Part shown: piece by piece, positions 1-4,933 of the stretch
How the letters are laid out: each line of letters begins with the position of its first letter
Position numbering within the stretch: position 1 is the stretch's first letter
Assembly: GCA_030620035.1 (NCBI GenBank)
Contig: JAUXAE010000045.1
Span: forward strand, 1 to 8,392
DNA from: Dehalococcoidales bacterium
GTDB taxonomy: Bacteria; Chloroflexota; Dehalococcoidia; Dehalococcoidales; JAUXAE01
DNA length: 8,392 nt
Direction: 5' to 3'
Notes under the pieces: model-generated
Databases searched by the model: none
The model's input: only the letters and a program-made list of their open reading frames with translations
Told to the model about the DNA's origin: nothing
Made by a program: the position numbers and the translations under genes

Positions 1-34
1 GAAACCGTTGCTCTATCCTCTGAGCTACAGGGGC
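1..34 (-). tRNA. tRNA 5' half, probably tRNA-Arg (cut by window edge)
   Basis: Read on the - strand, the sequence begins with acceptor strand GCCCCTG, then a D-arm with GCTC/GAGC stem, then the 5' strand of an anticodon stem (ACGGT). The window ends three bases into the anticodon loop (T32, T33, C34), so the anticodon starts with C. The body resembles bacterial tRNA-Arg(CCU) genes, but the other two anticodon bases lie outside the window, so the Arg identity is inference. It lies 5 nt downstream of tRNA-Ala on the same strand and is presumably in the same transcript. Confidence 0.8.
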
Positions 35-39
35 AGATA

Positions 40-115
40 TGGTGGAGATAGGGGGATTCGAACCCCCGACCTCTGCGATGCGAACGCAGCGCTCTCCCTA
101 TTGAGCTATATCCCC
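40..115 (-). tRNA. tRNA-Ala (anticodon CGC)
   Basis: This is a complete 76-nt cloverleaf including an encoded CCA end (40-42 on the + strand). The acceptor is GGGGATA paired with TATCTCC, the D stem is GCTC/GAGC, the anticodon stem is CTGCG/CGCAG around loop TTCGCAT (anticodon CGC, codon GCG), the variable loop is AGGTC, and the T stem is GGGGG/CCCCC around TTCGAAT. The third acceptor pair is G3:U70, the known identity element for alanyl-tRNA synthetase, which supports the anticodon-based call independently. A promoter lies just upstream on the - strand and the partial tRNA follows 5 nt after the CCA. Confidence 0.97.
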
Positions 116-130
116 ACCTTTGCCATAGAA

Positions 131-159
131 ATTATAACATATATGAGGTCTTTTATTAA
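131..159 (-). promoter_or_regulatory. Promoter of the tRNA-Ala/tRNA-Arg unit
   Basis: On the - strand a perfect -10 box TATAAT (131-136) is preceded, at a 17-nt spacer, by a weak -35 TTAATA (154-159, 4 of 6 to consensus). The predicted start near 124 gives a leader of about 8 nt before the tRNA-Ala 5' end at 115. Position, spacing and the perfect -10 support it; the -35 is the weak point. Confidence 0.6.
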
Positions 160-216
160 GGCTAGCCTTTGAGGGCTATTTAGCAGCCTCTTTCTTCCCG
201 CCCACCCTAGAATTGT

Positions 217-480
217 TTTTGGGGGCGTAGCCCCCAATCCCTCACTTTGAAGGAGACTGATTTAGCGGGTCGTCTCTGGGGTCTATATCCCCAATCTCCA
301 TCTTCTATAACAGGAAAAAGCTTAAGGGGGTGTTTAAAAGAGGTGGAACCCCTCTTTTTAATATTTTCCCCCTCTCCTTTGAAGACGCAGGTTCTAACGG
401 GGTGTTTAAGAGGGGCGCTAGCCCCTCTTTTAAAATCAATTCCCCCTCCCTTTGATAAGGGAGGGGGATAAAAGGGGGAG
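217..480. repeat. Degenerate tandem two-hairpin intergenic repeat (about four units)
   Basis: Most of the 116-526 gap is repetitive. Each unit has a G-rich/C-rich hairpin, a short A/T linker, then a C-rich arm ending in TTTGA or similar, sometimes followed by its G-rich partner. Hairpin 1 copies are GGGGGC-GTA-GCCCCC (221-235), GGGG...CCCC (278-292), AAAAGAGG...CCTCTTTT (336-358) and AAGAGGGGC-GCTA-GCCCCTCTT (408-429). Hairpin 2 is intact only in the last unit, a 12-bp perfect stem 441-452/457-468 with loop TGAT. Earlier copies keep the left arm (near 238-255 and 368-384) with a decayed right arm. The units at 326 and 399 share the lead-in GGGGTGTTTAA. Short ORFs here follow the repeat rather than coding constraint. 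I see no gene in 116-526 and nothing recognisable in 160-216. Confidence 0.75.
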
Positions 481-526
481 GGTTACCCAAAAAGCCTAAA
501 GGGAGTGAGGTAGATAAATAGCTTCC

Positions 527-555
527 TTGTCAGCTACTGGTATTGTTGTTATACT
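527..555 (+). promoter_or_regulatory. Promoter of the gatB-secG-DUF62 operon
   Basis: A -35 box TTGTCA (527-532) and a -10 box TATACT (550-555) are separated by exactly 17 nt. Each matches the sigma70 consensus at 5 of 6 positions. The predicted start near 562 leaves a leader of about 26 nt before the gatB ATG. No other gene start lies between the repeat cluster and gatB, so this is the natural operon promoter. Confidence 0.65.
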
Positions 556-587
556 AAATGGGCTATCCGCCAGGGATAAGATAAAAT

Positions 588-2063
588 ATGGATTTTGAGA
601 CCATCATCGGACTGGAGGTGCACGCCCAGCTGAATACCCGGAGCAAGATGTTCTGTCGCTGCAGTACTGATTATGCCAATACCGTGGCCAACACCCATGT
701 CTGCCCGGTGTGCCTGGGGATGCCCGGTGTCCTGCCCACCATCAATAAGCAGGCGGTGGCCTATACCATCATGACGGCCCTGGCCCTGCACTGCACCATC
801 TCCGATGATACCAAGTTTGACCGCAAGAACTACCCCTACCCCGACCTGATGAAGGGCTACCAGATCTCGCAGTATGATGCCCCCATAGGCCATCATGGCT
901 GGCTGGATATCGAGGTTGACGGCAATAAAAAGAGGGCGGGCATAACCCGTGTTCACCTTGAGGAGGATGTGGCCAAGCTGTTGCACCGCACCTCAGCAGA
1001 GGGGCAGTCCTACAGCCTGGTTGATGTCAACCGCTCCGGGGTGCCGTTGATGGAGATTGTCGGCGAGCCCGGCCTGCGCTCTCCAGAGGAGGCCAGGCAG
1101 TACCTAATCAAGCTGCGCGGTATATTGCGCTATCTGGGTGTGTCCACGGCCAATATGGAGGAGGGTAGTTTTCGGTGTGATGCCAATATCAGCATCCGCC
1201 CCCAGGGTAGCCCAGAGTCTCTGGCCAAGATTGAGGTCAAGAACATGAACAGTTTTAAGGCTGTCTACCGGGCGCTGGAATATGAGGCCAAGAGACAGAG
1301 ACAGGCGGTGGCCGAGGGTAAGAGGCTCGTCCAGGAGACCCGGGGCTGGCTGGAGGACAAAGGGAAGACGGTTTCCCAGCGCTCCAAGGAGTATGCCCAC
1401 GACTACCGCTATTTCCCGGAGCCGGACCTGCCGCCGCTGGCCCGTGAGCATGAATGGGTTGACGAGATAAGGGCCAAGCTGCCCGAGCTGCCTGAGGAGA
1501 GGCGTGACCGCTTTATTAAAGAATATGGGCTACCCCTCTATGATGCCAACCTGCTCACTAGCTCCAAGGAGATGGCTGGTTACTTTGAGGACTCCTTGAA
1601 AACTGAGGCCTATAAAAAGCTGCCACCGGGCAGGGCGGCTAAAGAGGTGAGCAACTGGCTTCTGGGTGAGGTCAGTCGGATAATAAATGCCAATAATATA
1701 GATATTGTTAACTTTAGAGAAAGGGTCAGTCCGGAACGATTTACAGAAGTGTTACTTTCAAACTCACAAGATGTTGTCAACATTGCTGGTACCAAATTGG
1801 TGCTTGAGGAAATGTTCAAAACCGGAAAAGACGCTGACACTATAATAAAGCAGCGAGGATTAAGCCAGATAAGAGACACCGATGAGCTTGAAGAGGTGGC
1901 CCGACAGGTATTTCAGGCCAACCCTCAAGCCGTGGCCGATTATAAGGCGGGCAAGGCTCAGGCGGTAAAGTTTCTGGTGGGGCAGGTGATGCGGGCCACC
2001 AGAGGTCGGGCCAATCCCAATCTGGCCGCCGAATTGCTTAAGAAGAAACTTGAGGAAGGATAA
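588..2063 (+). CDS. gatB: Asp-tRNA(Asn)/Glu-tRNA(Gln) amidotransferase subunit B
   Basis: GatB is the tRNA-binding, kinase-bearing subunit of the GatCAB complex. It activates Glu-tRNA-Gln or Asp-tRNA-Asn with ATP so that ammonia from GatA can amidate it. The product is 491 aa, a normal family length. The N-terminus has the GLEVHAQL motif and four zinc-ligand-type cysteines (C23, C25, C39, C42), followed by the family signature NYPYPDLMKGYQISQYD. A helical domain and a YqeY-like tail make up roughly the last 150 residues. ATG 588 is chosen because the upstream in-frame ATG (558) meets a TAA before it; AGGGA at 572-576 is a plausible ribosome site with a longish gap. secG starts 3 nt after the stop. 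gatA and gatC are not in the window. Residues about 364-431 are encoded by DNA much richer in A/T than the rest of the gene. Confidence 0.97.
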   Translation: MDFETIIGLEVHAQLNTRSKMFCRCSTDYANTVANTHVCPVCLGMPGVLPTINKQAVAYTIMTALALHCTISDDTKFDRKNYPYPDLMKGYQISQYDAPIGHHGWLDIEVDGNKKRAGITRVHLEEDVAKLLHRTSAEGQSYSLVDVNRSGVPLMEIVGEPGLRSPEEARQYLIKLRGILRYLGVSTANMEEGSFRCDANISIRPQGSPESLAKIEVKNMNSFKAVYRALEYEAKRQRQAVAEGKRLVQETRGWLEDKGKTVSQRSKEYAHDYRYFPEPDLPPLAREHEWVDEIRAKLPELPEERRDRFIKEYGLPLYDANLLTSSKEMAGYFEDSLKTEAYKKLPPGRAAKEVSNWLLGEVSRIINANNIDIVNFRERVSPERFTEVLLSNSQDVVNIAGTKLVLEEMFKTGKDADTIIKQRGLSQIRDTDELEEVARQVFQANPQAVADYKAGKAQAVKFLVGQVMRATRGRANPNLAAELLKKKLEEG

Positions 2064-2065
2064 AG

Positions 2066-2284
2066 ATGCAGGTCTATCTAGTTGTGGCTCAGATAGTGCT
2101 ATCAGTGACCCTGATGCTGGCCGTTCTCTTTCAGGTTAGAGGCGGCGGGCTGGGGGGTATCTTTGGCCAGCCCGATGCCGTCTATCGCACCAAGCGCGGC
2201 GTGGAAAAAACATTATTTCAGCTTACTGTTGTTCTGGTAGTTTTGTTTGTTGTCGTCTCACTACTGATGCTCAGGATTGTTTGA
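2066..2284 (+). CDS. secG: Preprotein translocase subunit SecG
   Basis: SecG is the small accessory membrane subunit of the SecYEG translocon, helping the SecA-driven insertion and export cycle. The 72-aa product has the standard two-helix layout: a membrane segment at about residues 3-22, a cytoplasmic Gly-rich loop with GGGLGGIFG (27-34) followed by the YRTKRGVEK basic stretch (40-48), then a second membrane segment at about 51-69. The start lies 2 nt beyond the gatB stop, with its GAGGAAGGA ribosome site inside the last codons of gatB, so translation is probably coupled. It is followed closely by the DUF62 gene. Confidence 0.93.
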   Translation: MQVYLVVAQIVLSVTLMLAVLFQVRGGGLGGIFGQPDAVYRTKRGVEKTLFQLTVVLVVLFVVVSLLMLRIV

Positions 2285-2304
2285 TTGTCTTAGGCGAAAG
2301 TGGC

Positions 2305-3165
2305 ATGAGTGGCCTAATAACCCTGACCACCGATTTTGGTCTGAATGACGCCTATGTGGCGGCCATGAAGGGGGTAATCCTTGACATCAATCCCGAGGCC
2401 AGGATAGTTGATATTTGTCATAATGTTGCCCCCCAGAATATCCCCCAGGCGGCCTTTGTCTTGAGCACGGCCTATCAGTTCTTCCCCAAGAAGACAGTCC
2501 ATATGGTGGTGGTTGACCCCGGAGTGGGTAGCCAGCGGCGGGCTATTATCCTGAGGACACCGCTGGCTTGCTTTGTCGCCCCCGATAATGGTGTCTTGAG
2601 TTATGTTATTCAGTCGTATCTGGAAGATAGGGTTGACCCGGGGCCGGGCCGGTTGGCCGGTAGCGACCGACTGGTTGAGGTGACCCTGAGCCGGGAGGTA
2701 GAGACGGTGGCCATCACCAATAGCCGCTTCTTTAGGTCGCCGGTCAGTCCTACCTTCCACGGGCGTGATATCTTTGCCCCGGTGGCGGCGGCGCTCACCA
2801 TGGGCTTCCCGGCGATAGAGTTTGGCCAGCGGCTAACCTCGGTGGCCATGCTGCCCCTGTCCCGGCCGAATAAGAGGCCGGATGGCTCACTGGTGGGGCA
2901 CATCCTCCATATTGACAACTTTGGCAATCTGATTACCGATATAAAGGGTGATGACCTGCCGACACCAGATGAGGTCACTGTTGAGGTCGGCGGTCAGCTT
3001 ATTTCCCGTTTGAGCGGCACCTATGCCGACGGCAGTGGCCTACTGGCCGTGGTCGGCTCAAGCGGATACCTGGAGATAGCCCTCAAGGGGGGCACGGCCA
3101 GCTCGCTGCTTGGTGCCCGGATAGGTGACGAGGTTACGGTGAGGCCGGTTTCTATTAAGGGGTAG
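2305..3165 (+). CDS. S-adenosyl-L-methionine hydrolase / hydroxide adenosyltransferase (DUF62 family)
   Basis: This family cleaves S-adenosylmethionine with water or hydroxide to adenosine and methionine, and is related to the fluorinase and chlorinase SalL. The 286-aa product begins with the family's ITLTTDFG motif (Asp10). It carries the conserved Asp71 and Arg78 in VVDPGVGSQRR and His152 in FHGRDIFAP, with the same seven-residue Asp-Arg spacing as the Asp-Arg-His set of DUF62 proteins. The C-terminal domain has DNFGNLITDI (204-213). I prefer ATG 2305 over an in-frame TTG at 2281 because family proteins begin just before ITLTTDFG and the TTG would overlap the secG stop. It is the last gene of the gatB operon; a strong terminator follows. 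Its physiological role is unsettled in the family, so hydrolase activity is inferred from motifs. Confidence 0.9.
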   Translation: MSGLITLTTDFGLNDAYVAAMKGVILDINPEARIVDICHNVAPQNIPQAAFVLSTAYQFFPKKTVHMVVVDPGVGSQRRAIILRTPLACFVAPDNGVLSYVIQSYLEDRVDPGPGRLAGSDRLVEVTLSREVETVAITNSRFFRSPVSPTFHGRDIFAPVAAALTMGFPAIEFGQRLTSVAMLPLSRPNKRPDGSLVGHILHIDNFGNLITDIKGDDLPTPDEVTVEVGGQLISRLSGTYADGSGLLAVVGSSGYLEIALKGGTASSLLGARIGDEVTVRPVSIKG

Positions 3166-3186
3166 CCGTGCCTGTCTTATATCAAA

Positions 3187-3225
3187 AAACAGGCCCCGGA
3201 AACCTACCGGAGCCTGTTTGTTTTT
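3187..3225. terminator. Bidirectional rho-independent terminator
   Basis: AAACAGGC (3187-3194) pairs with GCCTGTTT (3212-3219). After one C/A mismatch, CCGG (3196-3199) pairs with CCGG (3207-3210) around a 7-nt loop. On the + strand it is followed by GTTTTT, ending the gatB-secG-DUF62 operon. On the - strand it is followed by six T (from AAAAAA at 3184-3189), so it would also stop the small - strand unit that begins near 3494. Confidence 0.9.
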
Positions 3226-3308
3226 GGGGGGACTGCTTCGCTCCCTACTCCTCCCGCCTGATTAGAAACCAGATTTCTCCTTATTACTCGGAGTCCTTAT
3301 ATAATTAA

Positions 3309-3391
3309 CGAGGAGCTTGGGGGCCTTCGGTTGCTCCTCGCTGGCTTGGTTATACTTTTTTAGATTCCCCCACCTTTTACCAGCGAGGAGC
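3309..3391. repeat. Overlapping inverted repeats able to form alternative hairpins
   Basis: GCTCCTCGCTGG (3333-3344) is perfectly complementary to CCAGCGAGGAGC (3380-3391; 12 bp, 35-nt loop). Its first eight bases are also perfectly complementary to CGAGGAGC at 3309-3316 (8 bp, 16-nt loop). The central arm can pair with only one partner at a time. On the - strand the order is arm 1 (3391-3380, inside a 26-codon ORF), arm 2 (3344-3333), arm 3 (3316-3309), the arrangement seen in attenuators. The 8-bp hairpin is followed on that strand by an A/T-rich but not poly-T tail. Confidence 0.7.
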
Positions 3392-3440
3392 CATCCTTGG
3401 GAAAGAACCAAGTACATAACAAAGCTTGCCTGTCCTTCAT
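3360..3440 (-). CDS. Small ORF (26 aa) with perfect Shine-Dalgarno, possible leader peptide
   Basis: On the - strand, AAAGGAGGT (3448-3456), an essentially perfect Shine-Dalgarno, lies 7 nt before ATG (3440-3438). The ORF has 26 codons and ends at TAA (3362-3360). The peptide starts MKDRQALLCTWFFPKDG and ends with a GGGI tail; it has Trp11-Phe12-Phe13 but no membrane segment or signal peptide. A consensus-like promoter lies about 55 nt upstream. The last third of the ORF overlaps arm 1 of the alternative hairpins, and a 5-bp hairpin (3396-3400/3408-3412) covers the Trp-Phe-Phe codons. I recognise no family. A leader peptide controlling attenuation or a short functional peptide are both possible, but no structural gene follows before the terminator at 3187-3225. 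Confidence 0.5.
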   Translation of the reverse strand: MKDRQALLCTWFFPKDGSSLVKGGGI

Positions 3441-3447
3441 TATGCCT

Positions 3448-3474
3448 ACCTCCTTTCGCTCAGTTTATCGGAGG
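3448..3474 (-). promoter_or_regulatory. Shine-Dalgarno of the small ORF with a possible sequestering hairpin
   Basis: On the - strand CCTCC (3474-3470) lies upstream of the SD core GGAGG (3453-3449) and can pair with it over 5 bp around a 16-nt loop. This would hide the ribosome site. The pairing is short, so regulation is only a possibility; the ribosome site itself is clear. Confidence 0.4.
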
Positions 3475-3500
3475 GAAATATCCTTCTTTACTTCCATTAA

Positions 3501-3529
3501 ATATTAGCATATTTTGCCCGGTAGGTCAA
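3501..3529 (-). promoter_or_regulatory. Strong - strand promoter of a small transcript
   Basis: Read on the - strand, -35 TTGACC (3529-3524, 5 of 6) and -10 TAATAT (3506-3501) are separated by exactly 17 nt. The predicted start is a G near 3494-3495. A transcript from here to the terminator at 3187 would be about 310 nt and would carry the 26-codon ORF and the alternative hairpins. No larger gene lies downstream on this strand. Confidence 0.65.
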
Positions 3530-3699
3530 GTTTTTGTAGTCGCCTTTTAAGCAGGCTGGTCTTTTATTTTAGCCATTTAGAGTTGGCCGTTGGCCCTATT
3601 TCGCCAAATTACGGCTATAGTTCGGCTGTTGTTTTTATCGGGGTGAAGGTTTATTATTAGGCTGTTTTAACGGGTAAACTCTCTAGCTATCATTATCCT
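3530..3699. other. Gene-free spacer between the - strand promoter and the selC promoter
   Basis: This A/T-rich spacer separates the divergent small-transcript promoter and the selC promoter. It has short T-runs and loose GGCC/CGGCT-type repeats, but I find no ORF with a ribosome site, no convincing hairpin terminator and no recognisable RNA motif. With the small - strand unit, it completes the long stretch without + strand genes that runs from 3226 to the selC promoter. Confidence 0.5.
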
Positions 3700-3700
3700 G

Positions 3701-3728
3701 TTATGTCGATTATTCTTTGTGCTATAAT
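3701..3728 (+). promoter_or_regulatory. Promoter of selC (and possibly selDAB)
   Basis: A perfect TATAAT (3723-3728) lies only 7 nt before the mature tRNA-Sec 5' end. The best -35 is TTATGT (3701-3706, 16-nt spacer), which is weak. The start would fall at about 3735-3736, giving little or no 5' leader. No other convincing promoter lies before selD, so the sel genes may be read from here. Confidence 0.6.
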
Positions 3729-3735
3729 CTTGGCC

Positions 3736-3829
3736 GGAGGCGGAAAGGCTCTGGTGGGCCTCGCGGACTTCAAATCCGTTGGCGGTGATATAATTGCCGC
3801 GGGGGGTTCGATTCCCTCCCCCTCCGCCA
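3736..3829 (+). tRNA. selC: tRNA-Sec (anticodon TCA)
   Basis: This is the selenocysteine tRNA that reads UGA. The 94-nt gene has an encoded CCA (3827-3829) and the discriminator G73 typical of tRNA-Sec. The D stem is extended to 6 bp (AGGCTC/GGGCCT) around the 4-nt loop TGGT, another Sec hallmark. The anticodon stem GCGGA/TCCGT encloses CTTCAAA (anticodon TCA, 3770-3772). A long variable arm, GGCGGT/ATTGCC around GATATA, follows. The T loop is TTCGATT. The acceptor 5' strand GGAGGCGG faces only 12 nt between T loop and discriminator, so C6 (3741) is unpaired. Known bacterial tRNA-Sec have 8+5 pairs with 13 nt on this side. It stands directly upstream of selD-selA-selB. Confidence 0.97.
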
Positions 3830-3860
3830 ATTTTTTTGGTGGCTATATCAGTTGGGCAAA

Positions 3861-3868
3861 GGGGGTGA
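3861..3868 (+). promoter_or_regulatory. selD ribosome binding site that fixes the GTG start
   Basis: GGGGGTGA lies 5 nt before GTG 3874. An in-frame TAA sits immediately upstream of that GTG (3871-3873), and no other start codon occurs before the in-frame TGA at 3919. This leaves GTG 3874 as the only start that includes the SelD active-site segment. Confidence 0.75.
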
Positions 3869-3873
3869 GTTAA

Positions 3874-4917
3874 GTGGCTGAGACCAACCGCCTAACCGGC
3901 TACTCTCGCTTCTCCGGCTGAGCGGCCAAACTGGGTCCGGGTGACCTGGATAAGGCACTTTGTGGTTTGGAATTGAGCAGTGACCCCAATTTGATTGTCG
4001 GCCTTAAGAAGGCAGATGATGCCGCCGTCTATAGGCTGGCCGATGACCTGGCCATCGTCCAGACGGTTGACTTCATCACGCCCATAGTCGATGACCCCTA
4101 TAGCTTCGGCATGATTGCCGCCGCCAACTCGCTGAGTGATGTCTATGCAATGGGCGGCAAGCCGGTTACGGCCATGAATATTGTCTGCTTCCCCGGTGAT
4201 ACCCTGGATATAGCTGTCCTGAAGAAGATCCTGGCCGGGGCGCTGGCTAAGCTAGATGAGGCCGGGGTGGCCCTGGTCGGCGGCCATAGCGTCAAGGATG
4301 AGGAGATAAAGTTTGGCCTTTCGGTTACCGGCGTCGTTCATCCCCAGAAGATAATAACCAAGAGTGATGCCCGGGTAGGTGATAAGCTGCTCCTGACCAA
4401 GCCACTGGGCACCGGCATTCTGAATACGGCCCTAAAAGCGGGGCTGCTTGATGACGAAACCCTGCTTAAGCTTACCCAGCAGATGGTCACCCTGAACAAT
4501 AAGGCATCAGAGATAATGGTATCTCTGGGGGCCCATGCCTGTACCGATGTTAGCGGTTTTGGCCTCATTGGACATGCCTGTGAGATGGCCGAGAACAGCG
4601 GTGTCGCCCTGGAAATCAACAGCAAAAAGGTGCCCTATATTGGCGGTGTCGATAGGTGGGCCGGTATGGGGCTGCTGCCGGCCGGCATGTACGCCAACCG
4701 CGAATTCCGCCAGGATATGCTTGAGCTGGCCGGTAAGGTGACTAGCTGGCTGCTGGACATTCTCTTTGACCCCCAGACCTCGGGCGGCTTGCTGATCTCG
4801 GCCCCTCCGGAGGTGGCTGATGAGATGCTCACCGAGCTTAAAAGGGCCGGCCATAGTGAGGCGGCCATTGTGGGCACGGTGGTCAAGAGGCCGCAGAGTA
4901 AGATTATATTGCTGTAA
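3874..4917 (+). CDS. selD: Selenophosphate synthetase, selenocysteine-containing (TGA at codon 16)
   Basis: SelD uses ATP and selenide to make selenophosphate, the selenium donor for Sec-tRNA. From GTG 3874 the product is 347 aa, the same length as E. coli SelD. Codon 16 is TGA (3919-3921), reading RLTGYSRFSG-U-AAKLGPG, which aligns with E. coli Cys17 and Lys20 of its GCGCK motif (here U16 and K19). The frame is otherwise open to TAA 4915-4917. Further family motifs are DDAAVY (48-53, nucleotide/metal), TVDF with Asp66, ANSLSDVYAMGG (84-95), GGHS (136-139), SGFGLIGH (227-234) and QTSGGLL (301-307). A SECIS-type hairpin follows the TGA. Without recoding, a gene finder would start at TTG 3967 and lose 31 residues including the active site. 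It starts 44 nt after tRNA-Sec; selA follows 16 nt downstream. Confidence 0.95.
3919..3949 (+). promoter_or_regulatory. Sec UGA codon and bacterial SECIS hairpin in selD
   Basis: After the TGA (3919-3921), CTGGGTC (3931-3937) pairs with GACCTGG (3943-3949) in a 7-bp stem, with two G-U type pairs, around the loop CGGGT (3938-3942). The loop has G at its second position, and 16 nt separate the TGA from the loop. Both fit the bacterial SECIS pattern recognised by the SelB C-terminus. The stem starts about 10 nt after the UGA, close to the E. coli fdhF spacing. Confidence 0.8.
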
Positions 4918-4933
4918 ATAGTCAGGGAGTAAC

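Noticed and set aside
40..50. Attachment-site duplicate of the tmRNA 3' end (shared TGGTGGAGA at 40-48 and 8276-8284)
   Set aside because: The match covers only CCA, the discriminator and the first acceptor bases, which tRNA-Ala and tmRNA share because both are alanylated; it is too short and in the wrong place for an att repeat.
217..480. CRISPR array
   Set aside because: The units are imperfect and of unequal length, internally palindromic, and have no constant-length unique spacers.
247..490. Short ORFs on both strands in the upstream gap (74 and 61 aa)
   Set aside because: They lie wholly inside the C-rich/G-rich hairpin repeats, are Pro/Leu-rich by composition, and have no ribosome site or recognisable domain.
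2282..2293. secG TGA read as selenocysteine
   Set aside because: The frame meets TAG three codons later (2291-2293) and SecG already has its full length; no Cys or Sec is expected there.
2281..2304. TTG 2281 as start of the DUF62 gene
   Set aside because: It adds eight residues absent from the usual family N-terminus and overlaps the secG stop; ATG 2305 directly precedes ITLTTDFG.
3187..3494. SRP RNA, 6S RNA, RNase P RNA or T-box in the - strand unit
   Set aside because: None of their core motifs (such as the SRP GGAAGCAGCC-type loop or the T-box GGTGGTACCGCG-type motif) is present.
3317..3550. 77-aa ORF on the + strand
   Set aside because: It has no Shine-Dalgarno and low-complexity composition, and it runs antisense through the better supported - strand promoter, SD and small ORF.
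3967..4917. SelD starting at TTG 3967 (316 aa)
   Set aside because: It would lack the active-site Cys/Sec segment and has no good ribosome site, whereas GTG 3874 has one and gives the standard 347-aa length with Sec at the catalytic position.
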